Part shown: one piece after another, positions 23,111-33,643 of the stretch
Layout of the letters: the number at the start of each line of letters is the position of its first letter
Numbering within the stretch: position 1 is the first letter of the stretch
Translations under genes and position numbers: made by a program
NCBI RefSeq assembly: GCF_010389155.1
Contig: NC_057768.1
Location: 6,942,501-7,006,500 of the forward strand
Length of the DNA: 64,000 nucleotides
Origin: Erigeron canadensis
Taxonomy: Eukaryota; Streptophyta; Magnoliopsida; Asterales; Asteraceae
Direction: 5' to 3'
The notes under the pieces: generated by a model
What the model saw: only the letters and a program-made list of their open reading frames with translations
Told to the model about the DNA's origin: nothing
Databases searched by the model: none

Positions 23111-23773
23111 TTTGTATGTATATTATTTAGCAAGAGAGGTGTTTTATCATCATAATTTTGAAAAATGAAAGTAAGTATGATAAAGGTAGGTGTGGTCCTT
23201 TCTTAGTCTTAACAGATCTCCATTTGAATATTTTGGTCTTAAATTTGAATTTCCCTCTCTTACACTTTCAATTATTTTCCCACCACTTTATGAAAAGTGA
23301 CTGATTTTTGGATGAATTTCAAATACTCAAAAACATGTCTTACCCTCAATGTTGGTTGCTTTTCATTTTATTTACCTGTTGCTGTTTTATGAAGTATTGT
23401 ACCACTAATAAATGTGATAGTATTGTATGTAATCTTTTCTAAAATTTAAGGTTCAGATTTTGCAAATTATCAGTTGTAACTTTGTTGAACAAAAAGAAAC
23501 ATATGTGTTACAGGGGTATTGATTTTAAAACTTTTGCAACAACATAACCACCTAATAGTTTGCAGCAACATTTATAAACGAAAGCATACATCACATTCGC
23601 TTGAACTACATTCAATTTTGCGGATATTCGATAAAAATACAGGTAGGCTGATGCTAAAGTTTGACACATACAAAAGACAACTACATAACATAGAAGACCC
23701 ATACATGTTTTTGACATCTACCAAGTCTCAAAAGCAACATTAAACCATACAAATAAGCATTCCAACATCATAC
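23111..23773. other. Intergenic DNA between Helitron genes
   Basis: Separates the RPA-like stop (23,776-23,774) from the RepHel ATG (23,110), both on the minus strand. It should hold the RPA 3' end and the RepHel promoter. No clear promoter motif was identified. Confidence 0.4.
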
Positions 23774-25037
23774 TTAAGACATTATGATCTTGCGGATTTT
23801 GTTGGGGCCTTTGGTTGTGGATCCAACACCTGGAGTGTCGTTTCCTCTTTTTTGGAGAGGACTTGTCTCTGTGTCTTTGTCAACATCCAAGGCCGAAGAA
23901 TCGCCGGTAACAGAGAATGCATCCTTCGAATATACCACAACACAACTATGTATATATTAGTCATGATTGAACTGCTAACTAAAACAAGTTTATGTTGGGT
24001 TTGCATTGTAGTATTGTCAATACCTTAGAATCCAGTCCACCCTGTGATGATTCAGAAAGCTTAGCAGTTGATACCTCTGCAATTGTGTGATCTTCGAATA
24101 CCTAACAAGCACAAATAATTAGAAATTAGTTTGTAGTTTCTTAAGGGGGCAAACTTAGCATCTGGTATATTCCCGCACCTCATTGACATTGTCCTGAGCA
24201 ACTAACTCATCAATTAATTCAGGATCATCACACATCTTAATGACAGTGTAGGCACTTCCTTTGTGATCAAGATTGTACTTATCAATCTTGATCCTAAATG
24301 CACCTCGGACATTGACCAGTTTTTCAAGTTCATGTGGGTAGCTTTCTGTATCATTGTTTTTCAGCTGCCTTTCACGAATGTCATTTGCAGATAACCCTAA
24401 CACTTTGGCCACATCTGTATCCCACAAGACGAAAGAGGCATTGCCGGTGGAGTCCTGGACCCTGCATGTCACCCAGAACCTACAATACATTCCCAACAGA
24501 TATTTATTTTGCTTACATCCAACATTCTTGACATTATATTACAATGACTTTTCAGTTAGCTCATCATCAAAGTTAAATATATACAATACCTTGGAACAAG
24601 TTGTTCGGCTATTTTTTTTTTCTTTTCGGCACCATAGAGTCTCAGGTGGAGCACTTATGAGGTTGTTAGTTAGCTCATCAGCATTGGCTACCTCCATATA
24701 CTCTCGTTGGGTAAGAAATTTTGTTTTACACTTTCGACAAGAAATGTAAAACCATCCAAGATTAGTTTCGACAAGCGCAATTGTAGCAGCAACAAAACAC
24801 TCTCCCTCCTGCATACATATATAATTTAAATACACCATACATATATACTGTATTGGTAGTACATTCAAATATACACAAAAATAATATACAACAGGCATTC
24901 TTACCATATCAGCATCTATTACTTCATCAATGTGTTTCTTGACACTTTTTTCCAAATACTCAATGCGGATGGGGTAGACAGTCTGGGTGGTGAACGTGCC
25001 CTGTGAAGTGCCGCTTGCCCCTTCCTTAAGAATCAAT
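23774..25037 (-). CDS. RPA1-like protein, C-terminal exons (OB fold C with zinc finger)
   Basis: Exon 25,037-24,905 (TVYPIRIEYLEKSVKKHIDEV). Exon 24,808-24,590 (ECFVAATIALVE, WFYISCRKCKTKF, LWCRKEKK...TTC: four Cys suitable for the RPA-C zinc finger). Exon about 24,479-24,160 (FWVTCRVQDSTGNASFVLWD, then ELEKLVNVRGAFRIKID). Small exon about 24,105-24,025. Last exon about 23,923-23,774 with KRGNDTPG and the basic end GPNKIRKIIMS. The latter resembles the usual nuclear-signal-like RPA tail. These are the C-terminal half of the gene above; the break at 25,300 and a phase mismatch between the second and third exons leave the full model uncertain. Confidence 0.65.
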
Positions 25038-25119
25038 CTACAAAACAGGTATCACAAGCTTGTACCGACAATTGTGGAACTTAGAAAATATTGAAAGACG
25101 GGGGAAGGAATGCGCGCGC

Positions 25120-25148
25120 GGGGGGGGGGGGGGGGGGGGGGGGGGGGG
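25120..25148. repeat. G29 homopolymer after a (GC)n run
   Basis: Twenty-nine consecutive G after TGCGCGCG, in the gap between RPA-like exons. Highly unusual in this AT-rich context; it may be a simple-repeat expansion or a sequencing/assembly artefact. Confidence 0.9.
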
Positions 25149-25297
25149 CTTTTAGAGGGTGTATGTCATTCTTTTAATGATGGTGACATTCTTCCCTGCA
25201 GGCCATTCAAAAGCATAAATTCATCGACAACTTCATAAAATTCAAAAGCCAATTTTTACTAATATAATTCAAATATTTAAAGCATGTTTCATGAGTA

Positions 25298-26990
25298 TCA
25301 GGTTGTGTATCTTCTTCTAAAGTCATGCGCTTCCTGGATATCTTCCTTGATAAACACTCTTGTGCCAAACTTGTCACTTTGAACAGTGATATTCTCTGTA
25401 CAAATGTTATGTTAGATTACAGCATGTCAAAACTGGTTTGGATAATGTACTGATGTTTACTTACCACCCCACACACTGATTTTAGCATGCTGAAGGATAG
25501 TGATAACATGCTCTCCAGATTTGTTTTGTTCCATAAATTTGTTAAACTGAATGGCATAATCGTTCCATAATGTGCACTTCAACCGGCGATTACTATACAT
25601 GAAAGTCAGAGTATTAGAAACTTTTAAGCATGTTTTTAGAAGTATTTATCGGAATAAATCCTAATCATAGTTCTACTTCAATTCAGGTGTCATAAGTATT
25701 TTCTGTATAGTAATACAGAACATTAATTTCATTTTTCACACATTTATTTCACCTACTTATTCATACTCAAAACAGTGCAAAATCAGTAAACTAACATATC
25801 ATTTTAATACAAATCATGACAGCAGAATATATGACAAATCATTCTATGCATTCCATGTTTCTGTGCCTGTTAGCTAACTGAAAAGTCATTGTACAAATAT
25901 ATGACAAATCATAAGTATGTTCTGCTACTGCTTTTAATTTTTTGGGTACCAAGTACAAGTACAAAACATTCCATGTAAAGTATGACAAGAACAAACATTC
26001 TCCTGACACAGATTCTTTGAATTAATATTTTTCTTTTTTACTTTCTGCATTATATACAATGTTCACATTATAATTATACAATCTTGACATTATAAATAAC
26101 TTACTCCAAGTCTTTGAGCTCAAAGTTGAATCTCTTGCTTTCTCCTCTTGTATTCTTGAATATGTCAAGATTTCCACACCAAGTAACACTACCTATGAGA
26201 TCTGCAAACCAAAACATGTGAAGACAAACAATTAAATCTTGTACTTTTGTATACACTTGATTTGGCACATAAGTCATGATATTATAAAGTTTCTAACCAA
26301 TGTTGAGAACATCTTTATCTCTGGTCTTTTTGACATCAATTTCATCAAATGGAACAAAGTTAAAACCATAGGGATGGCCATTGAAAGTCACATCAGGCGA
26401 AACTTGGGTAGCTTTGTGGAAGTTCATCTTTAGGTTTTTCCCATGAATTACAATCGGAAATTTGTCATCAGACAAATAAACACCAAATTTCTTGATCACA
26501 ACCACAGCATCCTCCTTAAGTTTTTCATCAAAATGTGGGATCAAGTCACTTTTCACAGTGGCTTGGATTTTTCCCCCCTGCAAAACACATAGAAAGAAAA
26601 TAAATAAATCTGGATTTTTTTCCTTAGTCTGCGACTTATAGATGAAAAAGTTACATGAGAAATAGGGTTTATAAAATACATGAAACACAAAGTAAAAATA
26701 GGGTTTGAAACATAAATCCAAGCCACACCAAAGAATTAAAAAAATCGAACAAATATTTAATTTAAATCAAACCATGTACACATTTTCTCAAGATCTACCA
26801 TGAAAATCATACGCATAAAGAAATCCGTTGACAATCAAAAAGGACATGAATCCGTTACCTTTTCATCAATCAAAACCATGTCAAGCTTCCCAGCAGTATT
26901 GATCCATCGACGAATGATCCGGACCTTCATGTTGACAAAGGATTTTGATGCATCAAGTTCATCCACAAAGAAGATCTTATTAGTAGCCAT
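25298..26990 (-). CDS. RPA1-like single-strand DNA-binding protein, N-terminal exons (Helitron-borne)
   Basis: Five exons join in phase with GT/AG borders: 26,990-26,859, 26,577-26,298, 26,201-26,105, 25,592-25,465 and 25,395-25,298. The first starts MATNKIFFVDELDASKSF. The second opens GGKIQATVKSDLIPHFDEKL, a hallmark of plant RPA70-like proteins (first OB fold). The third and fourth give GSVTWCGNLDIFKN and FNFELKDLE...LKCTLWNDYA (second OB fold). The fifth ends at an in-frame TGA (25,300-25,298), where a functional copy would be expected to continue. RPA coats single-stranded DNA, and plant Helitrons often carry such a gene, presumably to protect displaced strands. The order 5' end - RPA - RepHel on one strand fits that. 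The open, in-phase exons make this much better preserved than RepHel. Confidence 0.75.
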
Positions 26991-27593
26991 GTTTTTTTCC
27001 CCAGGAGCAAATAAAGGAATTTTTATTTGTGTGTGTGTTATGAAAGAGAAAAAGCATCAATCTACTCTCTAAATCTCTCCTTTGATTTCAAATTTTGAAT
27101 ATAATTTCAGATTTTAGGTATGGTTTAGTGGAAAATCCTGTTTGCTCCTGCAGGATATTAATGGTTTCCCTTTTTTTTGAGACTTGTTACACAAAAGGAA
27201 AATACCAACTCCTCCTATACAGTAGCATGCGCCAGATTAATTACTTGGGAATGCAACTCCCATTTAATGCTCATGTACCATCACTCTCTTCCCTCCAAAA
27301 CCAATGTACTTATATATATAAAATACATAAAAAATGAGCTGTTTTCCTTTCCTAGACTACAGGCTACACCACCTCTGATACATACAATACATACATGAAT
27401 ACATATACATCAAACACATATACATACAAAACGACAACAAGAAAGCATATCAAACGACAATTTCACTCTTGATATGCATACACACACATTAAAACACCAT
27501 GAAAAACACATTTTGTGTTTCAATGTACAAATTATTGTTCTTATTATAGTTTTTAATAACTAGTTAGATAGTTTTGAATAAAAAAATCAACTG

Positions 27594-27722
27594 GGTTGTA
27601 TCAGTAGTTCAAGTCTTTTGTCTTTAGAGACAAAAGTCAAGGGTTCGATCCTCATGCCCAACAAGACTTGGAGGTCTTTTTCTACCTTTGTTATAACATG
27701 AAAGCCTGTAAAAAACGAGTTT
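27594..27722 (+). mobile_element. tRNA-derived SINE-like sequence
   Basis: GGGTTGTATCAGTAGTTCAAG resembles a pol III A box region, and AAGGGTTCGATCCTC about 50 bp on is a good B box (GGTTCGATCC). The spacing fits a tRNA-derived promoter, but no acceptor stem or cloverleaf forms, so it is not a tRNA gene. It lies just outside the proposed Helitron 5' end. Confidence 0.45.
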
Positions 27723-28379
27723 ACTTTTGAATGTGTAGGTTGAAGAAACAAAAAATGACACATTCGCTCAACCCAACTTCGTTAAATTGTTATATGTCAT
27801 CACTCGCCCCCCCGGATACATACAAAATAATCTGCATATGTATGATCAAAATGTTAATAGAGTTCGGGAAGATCATCATGTGTGCATGTGAGCATATCGA
27901 ACAACGATTTAATGTAGTAAACAAACTCCCAAAGACTGACTTAGAGAGGGAGTAGATTGAACATCAAGCGATAAAGTTAATACATTTACATGATCTCCTC
28001 CTGTGCCGGTAATAATGCTTCATTCTAAATAGTAACATATCATTATCTTTTAATCTATAATATGGATTATTAATCGGCTTGACCACTTTTATGCTAATTA
28101 AAATGACTGGAATTGGGCCGGTATAAAAAAGCAGATGAATTTTTATAAAAATTGTTTAGACCGGTTAGCGAGTCAACCTAAAAAAAAGTTAAAAAAAAGG
28201 AAGAATATGCGATTGTGAAAAAATTAATACTCTACATTTTATTCATGAAATTCCATAAACTTAAATAAACATAATGCAATTATCCATGTGTACCATGGTA
28301 ATCAAGCTAATTACTAAACATAAAATAGAAACTTAAATAACCAGCAGACTTTGTTTTATAATTTTTTCTCTCTCTCTTG
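27723..28379. other. Intergenic, no supported feature
   Basis: The open frame at 27,731-27,955 shows no domain. Contains the alternative Helitron 5' end candidate (28,066). Confidence 0.4.
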
Positions 28380-29560
28380 GGCCTTTTGTTTGACAATAAA
28401 CCCATTTGTTAGATTAGCCCACATCCATTTACTTCGAGTCCCTCCCTTTGGGCTTTGGTCGCTCATTGAATTATAAACCCTACTTTTTTTTACAACTTTA
28501 GACTACCTCTTTCACACCTTTTTGTCTTTTTTTCTATCTTTCAGTTTTGATAATTAAATAAACCGTTGCATCTGAAGTAATCAAATAATCAGCGGCAGAA
28601 AGAAAGGAAACGATGGCATATGATGTTTTTATTTTTCGATTTATCCATTAACTTTCCGACCATGATTTCACCGTTTAATGTAGGTTACATTTTCTAACAA
28701 TTTTATTATTAGAATCCTTTGTATTTTCTAATTCAGTTTTGTCATTTATAAATTTAAAAGATGATAGATATGTTAAGGATATTTAGTTTTATAGATACTA
28801 ATGTTTGTAATGTTAGTTCTATTATAACCTTGATACAGAAATCTTAGTTGAAGGGAAATTTTTTTCTTTTTAACACATTATAAAATATCATAAATTCAAA
28901 AAAAAAAAAAAAAAAAACCTAAAAAGTTAGCAAGTTTATACGTGATATTAAAACCTGAGTAATCACTTTACAAGGTATTCGGACAGCTGGCAAGTTTTAT
29001 AACCATGAACATAAGAATCAAATTAAAGGCATTCTTACTTGGAAGGTATTGGCATCCCTACAACTTGCTTTTCTTGCTTTAAAATCACAACCATAACAGT
29101 ATCAGCGATCAAGTTACTGACCGGGCCAGCTGTCCACATAAGTGAGACATGAGTCTTAGAAACCTGCTTTACCACTACCCGTTCTTCGACCTGCAAAGCA
29201 GGGAGCCCGTCCTCCTCTAATGATTCAGCAGTTTCAAATGGCTTTTTTAAGCTCCTTTCTAATACAACAAGTGCACCAGAATACGGAACGCTCCTCTCAC
29301 TGGTGATAATACTATCTTGAAGTCTTGGGTAAAGGTGAAGCTCATTGTGTGATATGAGTCGATACAAGACATTTTCCCTCACGAACACGCCGCTCAAAAG
29401 CATGCTGATGGAACTTGAAAACTTAGTACAAACCTTTTTCGAGGTCTTCCAAAGGCTACAATATCAGGCATTAGTACTTTTAGTGATGATCATGCTTCCT
29501 TTGTGTTCCTTTCAAAAATGAGCGTGCACTTTGGTATTGTAGACTTGTTAGCTCGATGTA
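28380..29560 (+). repeat. Dispersed duplication, copy B (paired with 9,590-11,560)
   Basis: See copy A for the shared blocks. Here the aligned parts are 28,380-28,830 and 29,410-29,560. The region between them carries the minus-strand exon at 29,039-29,404, which copy A does not show. Both copies have the same orientation and flank the Helitron. Confidence 0.7.
29039..29404 (-). pseudogene. Isolated exon of an unidentified gene, possibly a CPSF73-II/Int11-like C-terminal region
   Basis: Open from 29,404 to 29,039, bounded by CAG at the acceptor (29,407-29,405) and the donor GTAAGA directly after 29,039. It is about 122 codons with normal coding composition: LLSGVFVRENVLYRLISHNE, a VPYSGALVVLERSL segment, an acidic middle, and a C-terminal part with LMWTAGPVSNLIADTVMVVI. 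The sequence recalled the C-terminal part of plant metallo-beta-lactamase pre-mRNA 3'-end nucleases to me, but I cannot confirm this from sequence alone. No companion exons were found nearby, so it looks like a captured gene fragment or the relic of a lost gene. Confidence 0.4.
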
Positions 29561-29893
29561 TAGTCACATAAAAACTTATAAAAGACCAGCACCAGTTTGG
29601 GCTTGAGACTTTGTAAATCACAGCTATAGTTTCATAAATGAGTGTGTACTTTGGTATTGTAAACTTGCAAGCTAGTTATATAGTCACATAAAAACGAGAT
29701 GAACTTGCTCAATAATCAGTGATCACAAGAAACTTGATGACCATCCGCGACTTGTTTCCACCAAATATATATGTATCACACAGCAAGTATATACGCATGA
29801 TAAAACCCAATCTAATAGCAGGACTACTTTCTTATTTCACACAACAAATGCCTTGTTAAGAGTTAGATTAGAATTAACGTACTAGTCATTATT

Positions 29894-32455
29894 TTGCAGT
29901 TGAGCGTGTACTTTATTTGTATGCAACTTGATTGCGGTGAAAAGTTGAATTTGTTGCTGTTTTTTCAGGATCATGACCAAGAGCATCATATAGAGCTTCA
30001 TCAAGAGCATGATATAGAACATGATGAAGTACAAGAAAGAACGACGAGAGGTCCCACAAAAAGAAAGACGAGTAAAAAACCATCATGGAAACCCCAATTT
30101 GATGAAAATGGACAACCGATACGGGACCACTTTCTTGATTATTCTACACAGCTTGGAGTAACCACTAGAACTAAGGTTCTGATTACTCATGAAACATGGA
30201 AACAAGTAGATCAAAAAGTAAAAGACGTGTGGTTAGAACTGAAGGTATAATATGTGATTGATAGTTGGATTTTCATTTAATTAAGACATATATGAATCAA
30301 CATTTATTATATTTCATTCACAAATGACAGGCATATCATAAGATTTTAGATGACACTCCCAAAAAGCAAGCTCTAATACAAGCTGGCGGGATGTGGCAGA
30401 ATTTCCGCCTCTTCTAGGCCCATTAGGGTATTGTGTCAATGTAAATGAATGGGGTGTAGAGCAAGATGATGATAATATATCAATACAAGCACACTTTTGG
30501 GATCCCTTTCAAGTAACTACATGTTAGCTAGGATGCCTCGGGATAAAAATGGAAAGAGACATATACCTCCGAAATGGGAGATGTTGCTGATAAGTTGGTA
30601 AGATTATGCTGTGTTATCAAATGCGTGATCATTTTTGTATCTATACTTATAAAGCTTATCAATTTGTTATTACATGGAAGTCTTATGGAAGAAGATTGCA
30701 TAAAGGTCCAAGTAGATTATGGCGACGGAAATAACAAGGATTTAAAACTTCCATTTTCACCAAATCTGACATGGTGAAGCTTGGTCAAGCGAGGAGCAAC
30801 TACATTCAGTGGCCGAAGTCGTCAATTGGTGTTCAAAAGGTACCTCTTCTTACTATGCATCTATAATAGGTGTCAACATAGCGTCAACTAAGTTTTCAAT
30901 TGTGTTTTAATACTTAAGTTGAGTTACTGATTTTTTTTTTTAGTTTTGCTCGGTAGACTTAATCTCATATAATTATTGTTCTACTTGGTATACTTATTCT
31001 CAAAATATTATTTGTGTTGCTTGGATCTTCTTGATAGCCGCAAATAGGAAACAAAGCTGCACCAATAGCTTGTGGTAGGAGTAAGGCATCACAAATGGGA
31101 AAAGTGGTTCATGGCGAACTGGCTACAAGACCCTCTTATATGAAGATTTTTTATAAAAGCTTCCATAGAACGGGAGAACCCGATGATGGTTAAAGTCAAC
31201 TCTGATGTTTTCTTGGACAAAGAACCTTAGATTTTGGTATTCAACGCGATGATCTTTTGCTTTTATCGACAAATGGGTGGCTTGATTGTGGGATTATAAC
31301 TTTTTATGCAATGTAAGTATTTTAATATTTGTCATATTCATTTAATTTGATGTTAAAGGTATTTCATATACTTATAGCTATCAATTTATTAGGTACCTAC
31401 ATAATCAGATGATGACTCGTCAAACAAATCAAGTCCTACTTAACAAATGTCTCTTTTTGAACCTATACATGATTAATGATGATGCGTGTGCCAACGATCC
31501 AGGAAATGTCATGACTTATCTGATTCGATCACTCCTTACAAACCTAACAAGCATATTTATCTTATCATGCCTTATTTACAAATGTAAGTTTATATGTTGC
31601 TATCTACATTGTTTAAATATACAAATATGATGGTCATTGTGTGTATTGAAAAAGTCATATGTTATTCTAGAAAACATTGGTCACTATTTATTTTGGCACC
31701 CAGTAAAGGATTGGCTTTCATTTTGGATTCCAAGAAAAAAAGGAAAGACCCACTTCAGCTATGAACTCACAAAAATGTTCAATGTGTAAGATTTATTTTA
31801 TCTGCTCATCATATTCTATTGATTTATATGGTTGCATTTGTTTAACTTATATATTTACATGCTTATAAGTTTTAGCGCAACCAACAAGATGATAATTGGG
31901 AATGCGGGTTCTACATAATGTGTTGGATGCATGAATTTGTGATTAATGACTTGTCAACATCTAGAGGTGAACAAAAACCGGTTTCTACCCAACCCGACCC
32001 GAAATCGAACCGGTTTTTCGGTCAACGGAACCAAAACCGGGTTTGACCCAACCCGACCCGGTTTGAAACCGGTTTGGGGTCAAACTTTGACCGGGTTTGA
32101 CTCGGTGTTTTTGACCAAAAACCGAACCCGACCCGAACCCGGTTTCTAACCGAAAATAAAACCCGAAAACCCAAACCGGTTTGTAACCGCCGGGTTGGGT
32201 CAAACCCGGTTGTTGACCAGTTTCGGGTTCGGTTTCGTTTTCGGGTTCGGGTTCCAACCCTGTTTTTTTGTACACCGCTATCAACATCAGTTAGTATTTG
32301 TGATATCTTGTTTTTCCTTTATGTATGTCGGTGTGCTAAATAAATTATGGCTATGCTTTTCATAGGTTCCTTGGCGGCCATATACATATACTCAAAAGGA
32401 AATTGATAACATTGTTAGTGAATGGATTGGTCAATTTGCAAATTTTATAAACTAG
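29894..32455 (+). pseudogene. Transposon gene with Ptta/En-Spm-type domain and Ulp1 protease domain, disrupted
   Basis: The exon to about 30,246 has His/Glu-rich EHHIELHQEHDIEHDEVQE, then RGPTKRK and FDENGQPIRDH...TWKQVDQKVKDVWLEL, the pattern of plant Ptta/En-Spm transposase-associated domains. The next pieces give AYHKILDDTPKKQALI (about 30,331), ARMPRDKNGKRHIPPKWEMLL (30,522-30,585) and IGNKAAPIACGRSKASQMGK (about 31,041). The protease part has KHWSLFILAPSKGLAFILDS (about 31,673-31,732; catalytic His before Trp, then Asp), NWECGFYIMCWMHEFV (about 31,894-31,941; catalytic Cys) and PWRPYTYTQKEIDNIVSEW (32,370-32,426), ending in TAG at 32,453-32,455. Several stops and frame changes occur. This gene architecture is typical of CACTA-related elements. 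Confidence 0.7.
31970..32275. repeat. Low-complexity AACCGG/CCCGACCC tract
   Basis: About 300 bp of degenerate AACCCGACCCGGTTT units, inserted in the last intron of the Ulp1 pseudogene. Open frames on both strands here are composition artefacts. Confidence 0.85.
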
Positions 32456-32865
32456 GTACAGTCTCCCTTTCTCGCTTTCTGCTTTTTGTGCTTGAAAACC
32501 GAACTTGTTTTTATTAACTTCTTAGCATGTCTTTTGGTTGCAAAATATTCTAAATAGGTGTAGTATCACTACTACCTTATATGGGTTTTGCTATGTGTGG
32601 TGACATCTTGTTATTGGTTTTCTGAAAGGCAGCTAGAAGAACAATGTAAGGCTCCAATTACTAGTTTAAACTTGGCCTTTTGACAACAATAATGCCGGTT
32701 GAGAGTTTAAAGTTAATCATGTCTGGATGAACATAGTTTATGCAAATAACCTGTTTTGCTATACCCGAGATCAGCAGTACGTAAAAGGTACATTATCACT
32801 ACTACCTTAGAGGTGAAAAGATGGGTAGGTCAGGTGGACTGACTAACTGGTTTTGGTTGAAATGG
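32456..32865. other. Intergenic flank of the copia element
   Basis: No gene. TATCACTACTACCTTA occurs twice (about 32,565 and 32,793). Confidence 0.5.
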
Positions 32866-32870
32866 GTTTT

Positions 32871-33527
32871 TGTTAAAGTCTAAGATTCGCTGAAGAAGAC
32901 TTGCTGGCTGACACACGTCGTCAGCAAGTCTCTAACAAGTCATCAGCAGATGAAGAGACGTCCTCAGCGGGATGCATGCTGACCTAAGTTTGTCATGGCG
33001 GGAAATATTCAAACTACATGAAGACAAAAAGGTCACGTGGTGGGTAACCAACTGTAATTTGCCTTTAATGGCAAATGTACATGTTGGGACCTAAGCAAGG
33101 GTTCTCTCTCTCTCTTACCCGATTTGGTATAGAAGACAATAGGCACATGATTCAAGTACCATGAGCCAATTGAAAGTGGACAACCACCATCAAGTCACAA
33201 TCAAAGCAGGCTGTGTTGCCCCAAGTCTTCCCTTATATAAAGCAACACAACCACATTGTTTGAAGTGCGTCTGGCCATCTTAAAAGTGTGTCACTTGAAA
33301 TTGTCTAAGTTTTTCTTGTCTATTTAGACTTAGCAATTATCTATGTTCTTTTGTATTCTTGTAAGTCAAGTGTAAGATCAACCATGTATTCATCGTTTAA
33401 TAAATGATACATATGATTATCCTTGCATTGATGCATTGCAATTGAACTTTACATTGTTCTTGTTACTTACTTTCTTTCTTTCTTGTATACTTACTTAAAA
33501 CATAAGTTGTGCATTCGTGGACCCTCA
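32871..33527 (+). repeat. 5' LTR (657 bp)
   Basis: TG...CA ends; TATATAA at 33,234-33,240 is the likely U3 TATA box and AATAAATGAT near 33,399 a likely polyadenylation signal. Against the 3' LTR I see roughly ten single-base differences and one 7-bp indel near the start. Confidence 0.92.
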
Positions 33528-33529
33528 AG

Positions 33530-33542
33530 TGGTATCAGAGCC
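33530..33542 (+). promoter_or_regulatory. Primer-binding site for initiator tRNA-Met
   Basis: TGGTATCAGAGCC, complementary to the 3' end of plant initiator tRNA-Met, two bases after the LTR. The same site recurs in copy B at 46,038-46,050. Confidence 0.95.
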
Positions 33543-33643
33543 ATCCGTTCCTAAATCATTGGAACAAGATCTGTTTGCCTTCTTTTGTTTATATTTAAGA
33601 TTTCTGTTCTTTAATTCCTCTTAATTTCTTTTTAACAAGAACC

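Larger units (their letters stand above)
12746..27568 (-). mobile_element. Decayed autonomous Helitron with RPA gene and captured B3 gene
   Basis: On the minus strand the unit begins with a TC end at 27,568 (A/TCTAACTAGTTATTAAAAAC, a Helitron-like 5' end) and finishes at 12,746 with CTAG/T, preceded by a CGCG-TTTTA-CGCG hairpin. Inside, in order, are an RPA1-like gene (26,990-23,774), the Rep/helicase gene (23,110-16,753) and an opposite-strand B3 gene fragment (13.7-16.2 kb). The HUH Rep and Pif1-type helicase identify it as a Helitron beyond doubt. The exact ends are less sure; an alternative 5' end is A/TCCATATTATAG at 28,066. Stops and frameshifts in Rep/helicase make it non-autonomous now. 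Rolling-circle Helitrons insert between A and T without target duplication, and both proposed junctions obey this. Confidence 0.6.

Noticed and set aside
27594..27670. tRNA gene
   Set aside because: There is a good B box, but no acceptor stem or cloverleaf; a SINE-like remnant is more likely.
31985..32287. Long open frames on both strands in AACCGG-rich DNA
   Set aside because: They arise from a low-complexity CCCGACCC/GGTTT tract; the translated Pro/Gly/Thr repeats have no domain.
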